This document shows, piece by piece, positions 10,301 to 17,632 of a stretch of 42,911 nt of DNA (positions within the stretch are counted from its first letter, which is position 1; every line of letters starts with the position of its first letter). Below the pieces are notes generated by a model. The model searched no databases and was not told the DNA's origin. It worked only from the letters and a program-made list of their open reading frames with translations. Both the position numbers and the translations under genes were made by a program. This DNA comes from Myroides pelagicus (GTDB taxonomy: Bacteria > Bacteroidota > Bacteroidia > Flavobacteriales > Flavobacteriaceae), in assembly GCF_009711055.1 (NCBI RefSeq), contig NZ_WMJY01000025.1, positions 1 to 42,911 on the forward strand. The letters are read 5' to 3'.

Positions 10301-10583
10301 ATACTTCTGTCTGGTCTGTAATCTCATCTGTAAAATAAGTATCTTCTGAACCAAAACTAAGTGCCAATTTCAACAGCTCTTGATTCGCTACGTCCCATAC
10401 CTGTAATCGCCTTAATCCCTCTTTAGTTTTTGCTTGAAACTCTACATCAAACATACCAAACAAACCATGGGTAAATGCAAGATTGTCATCTAACAACTGT
10501 CTATATGCATTCAATGCGATTTTCATTGATTCAACATTTGCTAATTCAAAAGGGATAATTTTACTCTTATCAAATTGATTCAT
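7338..10583 (-). CDS. Giant cytoplasmic alpha-helical protein, paralogue of the downstream 1312-aa protein
   Basis: 1081 aa, soluble, acidic, mostly helical. Its N-terminal ~200 residues align with the 1312-aa protein (compare TYPEYAYLVGQYMIPYWDSEHL here with TYPEYGYLLGCFYVPYWDDEHM there), and local matches continue (HERIKFFVNLALRHP versus ERQVVFFKDLASYYP), ending where the partner's DUF3859-like domain begins. A lysine-rich tract (around SKKGIKGDKKKEKKLKL, roughly residues 525-545) interrupts the acidic sequence. No catalytic motif was recognised. A TATCTTTG -7 box lies about 47 nt upstream, so this gene probably opens a two-gene transcript with its paralogue. The pair looks like an old tandem duplication in which one copy gained or lost the C-terminal domain. 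I do not recognise the family by name. Confidence 0.85.
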   Translation of the reverse strand: MNQFDKSKIIPFELANVESMKIALNAYRQLLDDNLAFTHGLFGMFDVEFQAKTKEGLRRLQVWDVANQELLKLALSFGSEDTYFTDEITDQTEVYISEAIFFASVLEHPELKSSIVETAKAMVALMRGRNDTDAVWVDDMNIFGVEALFMVAYTYPEYAYLVGQYMIPYWDSEHLSGYEKFLYTLVEKYGWSRDMIKAYIWCDNQHFRIYMDTLVDQWNEDYTALLDTSLPSLLSHLKANPAEYEWFKEEVLERFKQEPVLMYSREERIEEQNPVLDLYITLLASEDYNEEEDEYQQDLQTFFITDTLENEAMDLQEYVEVKVGRLLVRYDESAQLEIDMSEFFKKDSYKGDGVRDLKEFILALDCGEQLWNFIEQGDNPEILEDIVKTELLPIAKQHARNFYYQMFYYLNKIDPESEINDSLDSILNSVIYDLLNDEQQQEDIQYTGNFISRIFSKKDNEKATLQTSFTTNEEMFLRILDVFFRLLGVKKLGKGIEVVLTGEEDQEDNVLLTKDEFYARYSKKGIKGDKKKEKKLKLTSFGITGYTNDNDALKYINKVIKQRGREAYDCSDWKRDKVGAITLAAYLLSLDRASMHFDDYTGALLEFVKEGPWEKAYEKLKDSLDTDRITKEQKKLIKDYFVNPNTPEASQEQVVALLEKSLYREECYRGPFVFNAISEHQKSYSLFKRGDSFQSFVLCAYWMRGLMPPISSHADRIFKVLVALAPQRIFKLIGKVYSDDMSVIAFDDYQAGERFYEDLKRAKVPVDQLYAFQMTQAQSKHSIADPCDVAEYLTWLDLYDEIDDEDGGMIGGARKRKAIALDKGMYYIHEHERIKFFVNLALRHPRFTFDQPESFDRCMKTFFSINSSSRDQVIIDELIQRFTDYMSGTFALADMLVLMKKDIPVFDLDTGSPKYKMTSIGQHYWLLDKEKQEHLMKLLLNHSPDGFEIAEEYLNYAYVRSLVESKQERIEDYLAFSDEMNSRLMDLAEENAPRMLLENLLPFETDTNHWLSFLLRYEDIEVYQDQVVEFIKQGALPAFLPNSGVKQRIKLVVLIKKHEELASYLALFADDQSRKVRAYLN

Positions 10584-10629
10584 CTACTTAATTTTCTTTT
10601 GAGATTTACGATTCCTTTATTAATATTAT

Positions 10630-10637
10630 CAAAGATA
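10630..10637 (-). promoter_or_regulatory. Candidate -7 box for the giant paralogue pair
   Basis: Minus-strand TATCTTTG is an exact TAnnTTTG match 47 nt upstream of the ATG at 10583. No clear -33 TTG at 17-21 nt was found. Confidence 0.4.
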
Positions 10638-10737
10638 AAGAAACCATTTTTTTAACACTTGGCTTACATTTGGTACTATACAATATCCCCGAATTCAGTG
10701 ATAGACACTTAACAGACTATATAACAAATTATTAAAC

Positions 10738-10774
10738 AAAAAAAGAAGAACTGCTAATAGCAATTCTCCTTCTT
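10738..10774 (-). terminator. Intrinsic terminator after the peroxidase gene
   Basis: On the minus strand an outer AAGAAG/CTTCTT pairing and an inner GAATTGC/GCAGTTC pairing around a TATTA loop are followed by seven T residues. It starts about 27 nt past the peroxidase stop codon and separates that gene from the giant paralogue pair. Confidence 0.8.
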
Positions 10775-10800
10775 GTTTTAATACAACTTTAATATTTAAT

Positions 10801-12594
10801 TTACTTATCGCTTAATGCACGCATAAAGGCTATAATATCTTGTATCTCTTGATCAGTCAAGTTCAACGGGTCTTCTGGCAGTGTCTGACTATCTACTTGT
10901 AAACCTAAGCCTAGACCTCCACCTTTGTTATAAAAGTCCATAACTTCTTCTAATGTCGCATAAACTCCATTATGCATATACGGGCCACTCTCTCCTATAT
11001 TTCTTACTGTCGGAGTCTTAAAAGAATGTTTCAGTTGATCCAATTCAGGGTTTTGTACATATCTACCTAAGTCATCATCTAAGATCGTCCCCTCTTTATC
11101 CTTTGGAACACCAAGCACTTCTTGTTCTGAATTGACAAAATGAGGAGGCACAGTTCCATTAAACACTGGCATAAAGTGACATGTAGCACATTGAGCCTTA
11201 CCTACAAACAAATTAAACCCTTGCTTTTCTTGAGCAGTAAGTGCTGATTTATCACCTCTCATATACCAATCAAATCGAGAATTAAAGGTTGATAGTGAAC
11301 GAATATAAGTTGACAGAGCATTTTCTAATTGCCAAACCTGAATTGGCTCATCATTGTTATATACCTTTTTAAACTGTTCTCTATACTTTTCAGATTCATT
11401 CAAGTGTTCGACAATTTCATCTAAATTACCGTGCATTTCATCTTTATTGGTAATTACATCTGAAGATTGACTTTCAAGAGTTAAACTACGCATATCCCAA
11501 AACTGCCCGTGATAATAAGCCGCATAGTTTAACGAAGGCGTATTTCTTTCTAGGGGGGTTCCTCTTAAATCTAACGACGCCTTCAATCCATCTGTGAAAG
11601 CTTTGTCTTTATGATGACAATCTGCACAACTTCTAAAATTGTCTTTTGACAACTTCTTTTCAAAGAATAACTCTTTCCCTAAAGCAATCTTTTTAGTCGA
11701 TGAGTAATACGTAGAATCAGGCATAAAAGCATTTAGATCAATTAAATCTTTGTCGAATAAAGACGACGCAGTCGCCTTAACAGGCTGTGTTTGTTTATTA
11801 AAAGGAATATTTAATTCGTTTTGTAGAGCAACTATTCCTTTCGTCAATGGTTCTAGATAGTCCGTAATAAACGATAAATAGTCAAAAGTAAACTTATTAG
11901 GATTCTTCTCACAGATAGCAATCGCTTTGTCAAAAAGCGGAAGTAGCTTTTGATATTCTGCTGCCTGACTCCACTGTTTATGTGTAGCAATTGCCTCTCT
12001 CACTCCATGTAGACTCACTGCCGCTTCTACAAACTGTAGTTTGCTAGCTGGAGTATCAAACCCTGTAATCCCCAAAGTAGTAATCTGAAACATCTCCATC
12101 TTTAACGCTTCTAACACCATCTGATCAGATAAAACAATCACTTCGAAATTCTTGCGCATACTATATGTAAAATTCTTAATACGCTTAGCTTGTAACAACA
12201 TTGGGTCTGAGCCTTCACTATCAAATGTTGGGTATAAATACTCTTCTAGTACCTGAAACCCTTCAGCAGGAATATATTGATTTTCATTTAAGTCCAATTG
12301 ATCCAAAGCAGGTCCGTTGATTGCTCTGGTAGTGTGTGGTAAAAAATACGAAACTGCCCATTCGATTTCTTTATAAGCCAGTCGGCTATCGACAAATGCC
12401 TGACGAACAGTAGTACTGTCTTTTTTACTAGAGACTACATCAACCAAGTGATTAATACGAGCATCCAATGAATCGACCTTCGTCAATAAAACGGAGTTAA
12501 AGGTAATATCTTGATAGTCTGCTTTATTGTCCTTACAACTGATCAGTAATAGAACAAATAATAGTGATAGTGCGGTTTTGATTGTGTGTTGCAT
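10801..12594 (-). CDS. Di-heme cytochrome c peroxidase lipoprotein with N-terminal imelysin-like domain
   Basis: 597 aa from the ATG at 12594. The lipoprotein signal MQHTIKTALSLLFVLLLISC ends at Cys20. Residues ~30-265 form a helical domain with imelysin features (INGPALDQLDLNE and a GFQVLEEYLYP block in place of the family's GxHxxE). Residues ~290-597 are a di-heme peroxidase of the MauG/CcpA type: CADCH (Cys323, Cys326, His327), CATCH (Cys469, Cys472, His473) and a GPYMHNG segment with a likely axial Met540. The family reduces hydrogen peroxide in the periplasm; imelysin domains are linked to iron handling. It is 48-70 nt downstream of the PhoX-like gene. The longer frame opening with TTG at 12615 is rejected because that codon sits inside a terminator-like hairpin and would push the signal peptide inward. 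Confidence 0.88.
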   Translation of the reverse strand: MQHTIKTALSLLFVLLLISCKDNKADYQDITFNSVLLTKVDSLDARINHLVDVVSSKKDSTTVRQAFVDSRLAYKEIEWAVSYFLPHTTRAINGPALDQLDLNENQYIPAEGFQVLEEYLYPTFDSEGSDPMLLQAKRIKNFTYSMRKNFEVIVLSDQMVLEALKMEMFQITTLGITGFDTPASKLQFVEAAVSLHGVREAIATHKQWSQAAEYQKLLPLFDKAIAICEKNPNKFTFDYLSFITDYLEPLTKGIVALQNELNIPFNKQTQPVKATASSLFDKDLIDLNAFMPDSTYYSSTKKIALGKELFFEKKLSKDNFRSCADCHHKDKAFTDGLKASLDLRGTPLERNTPSLNYAAYYHGQFWDMRSLTLESQSSDVITNKDEMHGNLDEIVEHLNESEKYREQFKKVYNNDEPIQVWQLENALSTYIRSLSTFNSRFDWYMRGDKSALTAQEKQGFNLFVGKAQCATCHFMPVFNGTVPPHFVNSEQEVLGVPKDKEGTILDDDLGRYVQNPELDQLKHSFKTPTVRNIGESGPYMHNGVYATLEEVMDFYNKGGGLGLGLQVDSQTLPEDPLNLTDQEIQDIIAFMRALSDK

Positions 12595-12600
12595 AATTGA

Positions 12601-12643
12601 TATAAAAAACCTCAAGTAGCAATAGAAACTATTGTACTTGAGG
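12601..12643 (-). terminator. Strong hairpin with T tract between the PhoX-like and peroxidase genes
   Basis: Two stacked stems (TACTTGAGG with its complement, and CAATAG/CTATTG) around an AAA-type loop, with one bulged base, followed on the minus strand by a run of six T residues. It begins 20 nt after the PhoX-like stop and ends just before the peroxidase ATG at 12594. It has the form of an intrinsic terminator or partial attenuator within what otherwise looks like a two-gene unit. Confidence 0.75.
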
Positions 12644-12663
12644 CAATTAACTTAAATTTCTAT

Positions 12664-14148
12664 TTAATTTTGTACGTTGCGAATAAGTACTACTTGTCCA
12701 CCTTCTTTGTTTGTGTTTACTCCTGCTTTGTCAGCATCTACAAACGCATCATCTTGCCAAGTATGTGAGTGGATATTTACAGAGAATGTATTTGGAATAC
12801 CTACTAAATCAGACACATCTTCCATAGCTCCAAATTCCCAAGAACCGAACTTATCTAAGTTACCTGATTGATTGTATTTTGCATGCCACTCAGCATCACC
12901 TCTTTTGTGTTGCATATTCAACCACGGCTTATAAGTACCATCAGCCATTTTGTATTGCCAGATATAAGAATCGTGCTTAGACTCGTTGTAATAAGAATCT
13001 CCATCTTCTTGAATATAAACGTAGTTCTCTGTCACACATAAGTTATCAGGGTTGATTAAGTTATTTCCTGGATCACTATCACCTTCTGCCGCAACTGATA
13101 ACTTACCTGTCATCATGTTATCTTTATCTAAAACTAACTTATATACACGTCCCCACATCGTAAATCCATCAACTGGAGTGGTTCTTCCTGAAGCTTGTCC
13201 TGTAGCTGTGAAATAAATCTCATTACCATTACCAGCACCTTTTCTATAATCTACATCTTCTACGCGAGAAAAACGAATAACGCCTAAATCCATGTTTGCT
13301 TGATTAATTTGAGCTCCTGTCATGTTTTTAGCTCCATCAATCTCTACGAATTCTACATCATATTCATTTCCTTTAGACATATCCATTTCTGTATATCCAC
13401 CAGATTTACGTTTTAAAGCATATAACTTACCATTTTCTAAATCTCCACGCTCACCAACGTACATAACTAATTGACCAGCACTTTGGTGATTAGATCCATA
13501 TCCTTGATCCTCTCCAATCATAATAATAGTCTTACCATTAGAAACATCCGTAGGTAGTGGCACAGCATTCTCCATACTTGCTTTACCTAAGGCTGGTAAA
13601 ACTCTATCAGTTCTTGATTTTTCAGCAGTAGATCCCATTGGATCAATTGCATGTACCATACTTTCTTGTCCTGACTCACCCGCTGTTAAAAACATTGGTC
13701 CAAATCCATGAACTTCTGGTTTAGCTAATGTAGCAGAACACAATCTTGTAATACCACCAATACCATCAACGATATATTCTCCCTTTACAGGCTTGAATGT
13801 CTTGTCTAAATACACACGAGACACAGATTGCATCTTCTCATGGTTTGTGATCATTAAATAACCATCTGAATTAGGATCTTTCATAAATCCAGCACCGTCA
13901 GGCTGTCCACCAAATACAAACTCTGGTGACTCTTCTAATTTATCCTCACTTGAAATAAGGGTGAAAATTTCTAAATTTTCAAATCCTGGCATTGCATAAA
14001 CAAATGCAGGTGTTTTAGAGTGATCTTTTAATTCCACAGCAGTCTCTTTTGGAGTTTCTCCTGTAGAGTCGTCATTGTTGCAGCTAGCCGAAACAGCTGA
14101 TAATACTAAGCTTAATGCCCAAATAGATAGTTTGTTGTTAATTCTCAT
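12664..14148 (-). CDS. PhoX-like (DUF839) alkaline phosphatase lipoprotein
   Basis: 494 aa. The N-terminus ends in a lipobox-like VSASC (Cys23), so it is probably a lipoprotein on the cell envelope. PhoX/DUF839 features include a GGITRLCSATLAKP block (roughly residues 130-145), a SMENAVPLP segment, an EDQGYGSNHQ acidic patch and a PDNLCVTENYVYIQEDGD segment near residue 370, which in PhoX enzymes contribute calcium and iron ligands of the beta-propeller active site. The family releases phosphate from organic phosphomonoesters outside the cytoplasm. It precedes the peroxidase gene with a strong hairpin between. Some DUF839 proteins have no proven phosphatase activity, so substrate is inferred. 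A TATGTTTG -7 box lies 26 nt upstream. Confidence 0.82.
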   Translation of the reverse strand: MRINNKLSIWALSLVLSAVSASCNNDDSTGETPKETAVELKDHSKTPAFVYAMPGFENLEIFTLISSEDKLEESPEFVFGGQPDGAGFMKDPNSDGYLMITNHEKMQSVSRVYLDKTFKPVKGEYIVDGIGGITRLCSATLAKPEVHGFGPMFLTAGESGQESMVHAIDPMGSTAEKSRTDRVLPALGKASMENAVPLPTDVSNGKTIIMIGEDQGYGSNHQSAGQLVMYVGERGDLENGKLYALKRKSGGYTEMDMSKGNEYDVEFVEIDGAKNMTGAQINQANMDLGVIRFSRVEDVDYRKGAGNGNEIYFTATGQASGRTTPVDGFTMWGRVYKLVLDKDNMMTGKLSVAAEGDSDPGNNLINPDNLCVTENYVYIQEDGDSYYNESKHDSYIWQYKMADGTYKPWLNMQHKRGDAEWHAKYNQSGNLDKFGSWEFGAMEDVSDLVGIPNTFSVNIHSHTWQDDAFVDADKAGVNTNKEGGQVVLIRNVQN

Positions 14149-14173
14149 CGCTTTTTGAGTTATTTATTTTTAA

Positions 14174-14181
14174 CAAACATA
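14174..14181 (-). promoter_or_regulatory. Candidate -7 box for the PhoX-like gene
   Basis: Minus-strand TATGTTTG matches TAnnTTTG exactly, 26 nt upstream of the ATG at 14148. A possible TTG lies upstream at only 14 nt spacing, shorter than usual. No recognised Pho box was seen. Confidence 0.38.
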
Positions 14182-14499
14182 CCACCTAGCATTAACAAGA
14201 ATATTAACACCTAGTTAATTAAACGTTATCAAACTATTTCAATTCATTGACATAATCAAGAAGTAGATGATTTTAACATTAACGCATTGTTATGTAAGTA
14301 TATATCTTCATAAAAACCTTAGTCAAAAAAATTCATTAACAAATACAATACATTTATAACCAACAATTTAACCCTAATAAAAAAGATCAATAAGCAACAT
14401 TAACACCTTATCTTCCTTTTTCAAAAAAAAATAAAAACAATCAAGGCTATATGTACTACTAATCGCTTTATACGCTTTCTTCTTCCCTGCTTTCTTGAC

Positions 14500-14594
14500 C
14501 TATACCTGCAGTATCGTGCACTATCCTTGCCAAGAATGTACTTCTGGGCTGGTAAACTGCAGGAATACTGCACGTATAGCAGAAGCTTGGCAAC
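14500..14594 (-). repeat. Dispersed intergenic repeat, copy A
   Basis: About 95 bp that aligns, on the reverse strand, with 33682-33776 with a single one-base gap and roughly two-thirds identity. Both copies keep four short arms in the same order: GTTGCCAA, GTGCAGTAT, TTGGCAAG, ATACTGCA. Arms 1 and 3 are complementary, and so are arms 2 and 4, so the inverted repeats interleave rather than nest. In this copy the arms lie at 14587-14594, 14565-14573, 14526-14533 and 14506-14514. No transposase is nearby. It could be a small non-autonomous mobile element, a REP-like element or an expressed structured RNA. Confidence 0.65.
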
Positions 14595-14794
14595 AAAAAC
14601 TCTTATTTAAACATTTCGATGAGTCAAAATAGATTGTTTGGTTTTAAAAAAAGCATCCGTTCTGTTTCATTTCACATTAGTGATCATTCTTACTTTTATT
14701 ATATAAGACAGATATTTATCAAAAAACACTGGTATGCGGCATCTTGCTATATAGCCTATTCTCCATCACATTGTTTTCACAAATGAAATACAAT

Positions 14795-14832
14795 AAAAAA
14801 AGTACAACCTCCCCATTGGGAAGCTGTACTTT
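14795..14832 (-). terminator. Intrinsic terminator of the zinc-ribbon operon
   Basis: Minus-strand stem AAGTACA/TGTACTT with an inner CTTCCC/GGGGAG pairing around a short AAT loop, followed by a run of seven T residues. It lies about 28 nt past the stop of the TPR-like gene, closing the four-gene operon. Confidence 0.85.
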
Positions 14833-14860
14833 CTATTTAAAAAAACAACAAATCATTTAA

Positions 14861-16960
14861 TTAGCTTGGACGAAATACACTATTGTGCATTTTTAAGTAT
14901 CGGTCACATTCCGATTCATTGCCCAATTTTTCTGTATTTATTTTTTGACGTATTGCATAGTGACTTGCGCTCATGTCTTTCCGCATTGTTGTCAAAGGAA
15001 ACTTCATAATTAGCTCCCTAAAACTATCATAGGCTGGCTGAGCTAGATCATTTCTAAAATAAATATTTTGTTGCCAATACAACATTTGATAATCAATACT
15101 TGCTACGGCTTCATTTTTTAACCTTTCCATTAAAGCTAATGAATACTCATACAAAGACGTATCATAAGTCGTACGCCAATACGCTCTGGCTAGATAAAAA
15201 CCCTTTTCATAGCTTAAATCAGCTGCTGCTTCGAAAGCCTTAGCCGACTCTAAATTGTCACCCATAATCCAATAATACAACGCATTGGCACGATAATCTT
15301 CTATACTCTGTGGATCTTGAACAATCAATGCTTCTGTAACCTTAGGTAGTTGTATCTCAGAACTGCTTAAATACTCTGCATCCACCAAATAATACAAGAT
15401 CGCTTCATTGCTTTTGGATAATTGATTAATCTGATGTAATTGAACGATTAATTTAGCACACTGTTCATATGCTTTCATTTCATAAAGAAATACCACATAA
15501 TAATTACGCGTCTCCCAATGCTCTGGTCTTGAAACATGAAAACAAGAAAGTCTATATTGCAAAGCTTCAATAAACTTTTGGGTATCATTCAAATACTTAT
15601 ACGACGTCATTAAAAGAGAATTAACACTCAAACGGTATGGACTATCCTCCTTTAGATTCATAGCTGACTCTAATGGCTTTAAGGCTTGACCATATTGACC
15701 TAAACCAAAGTATCCTTTTCCTTGAAGATATAAAGATTCTCCTGTCGGGAGTGTGTAAGCATGATACGAATTCACTAAACTAAGAACATCGTGATAACTT
15801 CCCAACATATCATAATAATGAGCCACTTCTAAAAGGTAGTTAGGCAAACTAGCTCCTTTATAAGCTGCATCCATCAAGGTATCTAATGCTGTCTCATCTT
15901 CAGGGTTAAGCATCATCGTCAAAATACTCCCTTCTGTCAATAATATACTAGGATGTTCTTCTACAACTATCTTTGCTACATTGACATATTTTAAAGCTAA
16001 CTCTAACTCATATTGATGCTTGTAATAAAGTGCTTTATAATTGTAATAACTCACAACCAACTCTCTGTCTTCACGATTATAAGATTGAAAAAACTCTTCA
16101 ACATAATCCTCTGTCAGTTCTCGCATATCAACAGGTATCTCCTCTTTAAAAGCTATAGTTTCTATAACTTCCATCATCTGAGCTAACATGCCACAACTAT
16201 AAAAACAATCAACTAGGTATATACCTGATTGAACACTCAATAATGTCTTACTCCACTTTTGCTCCCATAAAGAGATACACTCCTGTAAATCGAAAGAGTC
16301 TTTGGATACATACTGGGCTATCGACAATTCATTTCTTTGTTGATCAGATAAATTGCAACGATCATGATTTAGTAAATCTTCTATGACAGTATGTACCTGT
16401 GTACGTACAGCATAATCTACTAGAACATCAATTTCTCCTTCTTCAAGAATATCTTTATTTAATAGTTGTTTGCTATAATTCACCTGTAAATCCCACAAGC
16501 GAAGACGAAGATTATTTGCCTCTGGGTAGACAGATAAAGCGTGATGCAAGCATCCAATAGCTACATCATACTTTCGTATCTCTTCCATCTTATTAGCATA
16601 CCCTAAAAGAAGAGCCATGCTATTAGGGTGATAATCTAAAGCACGCTCATAAAAAGCAATGTCACAATATTGTTCTAAACCTCCGATAAGCTCAAACTCT
16701 CTTACTTGATCTGCCCCATAATACTCTAAAACGGAAAGGGCAGTAATTACTTTATCATAGTCGAAATTGTCCGAACCAATAAATCGGGTAAAAAACACAA
16801 TATAAAGACGGTAAAAAGAGACTTCCTCTACGCTATCTACCAATGGTTTATCTTCCTGATTAAGATATTCATATCCTTCAACCAAAGCTTGTTCACAGGA
16901 TTGATAATCTCTATCACTAATACTCTGAGCAATAAAAGTAACTAACTCATTAAAATTCAT
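14861..16960 (-). CDS. TPR-like repeat protein, last gene of the zinc-ribbon operon
   Basis: 699 aa, soluble, acidic, no signal peptide. The sequence is a chain of paired helices with TPR character; the clearest units are near residues 110-150 (ALDYHPNSMALLLGYANKMEEIRKYD then AIGCLHHALSVYPEANNLRLRLW), 405-445 (LYLQGKGYFGLGQYGQALKPLESAMNLKEDSPY) and 560-600 (ALYYWIMGDNLESAKAFEAAADLSYEKGFYLARAY). TPR proteins usually act as binding scaffolds. No enzymatic domain is seen. It starts 13 nt after the DUF1266-like gene and ends before a strong terminator, so it is the distal member of a four-gene operon whose function is unknown. Confidence 0.85.
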   Translation of the reverse strand: MNFNELVTFIAQSISDRDYQSCEQALVEGYEYLNQEDKPLVDSVEEVSFYRLYIVFFTRFIGSDNFDYDKVITALSVLEYYGADQVREFELIGGLEQYCDIAFYERALDYHPNSMALLLGYANKMEEIRKYDVAIGCLHHALSVYPEANNLRLRLWDLQVNYSKQLLNKDILEEGEIDVLVDYAVRTQVHTVIEDLLNHDRCNLSDQQRNELSIAQYVSKDSFDLQECISLWEQKWSKTLLSVQSGIYLVDCFYSCGMLAQMMEVIETIAFKEEIPVDMRELTEDYVEEFFQSYNREDRELVVSYYNYKALYYKHQYELELALKYVNVAKIVVEEHPSILLTEGSILTMMLNPEDETALDTLMDAAYKGASLPNYLLEVAHYYDMLGSYHDVLSLVNSYHAYTLPTGESLYLQGKGYFGLGQYGQALKPLESAMNLKEDSPYRLSVNSLLMTSYKYLNDTQKFIEALQYRLSCFHVSRPEHWETRNYYVVFLYEMKAYEQCAKLIVQLHQINQLSKSNEAILYYLVDAEYLSSSEIQLPKVTEALIVQDPQSIEDYRANALYYWIMGDNLESAKAFEAAADLSYEKGFYLARAYWRTTYDTSLYEYSLALMERLKNEAVASIDYQMLYWQQNIYFRNDLAQPAYDSFRELIMKFPLTTMRKDMSASHYAIRQKINTEKLGNESECDRYLKMHNSVFRPS

Positions 16961-16973
16961 TTCTCTTTTACCT

Positions 16974-17630
16974 TTAACTATGATTACTATTCAACTGATC
17001 GTTTTGTAACTCGCGTACTATATTCCAATAACTTCCTTTTCGAGAAAAACTAGTAGGGCAAGCTTGTAAAGAAGCCTCATAAAATTGAATCCCCAACATT
17101 ATATTTTCTTGTAATTCTCTTCCATTTACAAATGCACGTGAGATATATTCAAATAACTCACAATGCCTCGTGTGCACTTCCTTCTCGGTAATATATCCCA
17201 ACACCCCACCTATTCTACAAACCAAGCTATAAAGTGCATAATTAAACCCTAAAATACCATAACCTACTATAGCATAGCGCTGTGGGTATAACAAACGATA
17301 TCTATTTCTGAGATAAGCCCCTTTTTGTTGCTCTACATGCTCTGTAAAAGCAACCTCATCTAAGTGATATATCTCATCGACAATATCTTTCACGTGAACA
17401 TGAAAATAATCACCTTTTTTTAAATTATGTAAAAAAACACGAAACGACTTACTATTCTTAATTTTATGCATTTGCATAAACCTTTGTGCATCAAAAACAT
17501 GTTCTTCATTATTGGGGTCTAAACCAAAAGGCGTGTCTAATAAAACATCTTGAAAATAATACAACAATAGTCCATTAGATATAGATTTTGGATTATCAAG
17601 AAAACTACTTAATGCTATACATTCACTCAT
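16974..17630 (-). CDS. DUF1266-like protein
   Basis: 218 aa, soluble. The C-terminal half resembles DUF1266: a helix with YAIVGYGILGFNYALYSLVCRIG, then GYITEKEV, then SRAFVNGRELQENIMLGIQFYE, echoing that family's pattern of a helix, a GYIs-eEa turn, and a closing helix with an aromatic-rich LGrrfw segment. The match is by eye and moderate. DUF1266 proteins are of unknown function and often occur beside toxin or secretion loci. The gene starts 2 nt after the stop of the 1287-aa zinc-ribbon gene and ends 13 nt before the TPR-like gene, so translational coupling is likely. Confidence 0.8.
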   Translation of the reverse strand: MSECIALSSFLDNPKSISNGLLLYYFQDVLLDTPFGLDPNNEEHVFDAQRFMQMHKIKNSKSFRVFLHNLKKGDYFHVHVKDIVDEIYHLDEVAFTEHVEQQKGAYLRNRYRLLYPQRYAIVGYGILGFNYALYSLVCRIGGVLGYITEKEVHTRHCELFEYISRAFVNGRELQENIMLGIQFYEASLQACPTSFSRKGSYWNIVRELQNDQLNSNHS

Positions 17631-17632
17631 AA

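Larger units (their letters stand above)
14182..14860. other. Long AT-rich intergenic region holding a dispersed repeat and a terminator
   Basis: About 680 bp without a credible gene on either strand. It contains copy A of the dispersed repeat (14500-14594) and the terminator of the TPR-like gene (14795-14832). The remaining sequence is AT-rich with stop codons in all frames; I see no further structure in it. Confidence 0.6.

Noticed and set aside
12595..12615. TTG start extending the peroxidase by 7 codons
   Set aside because: The TTG lies in the stem of a terminator-like hairpin and the added MRFFISI precedes a complete lipoprotein signal starting at 12594.
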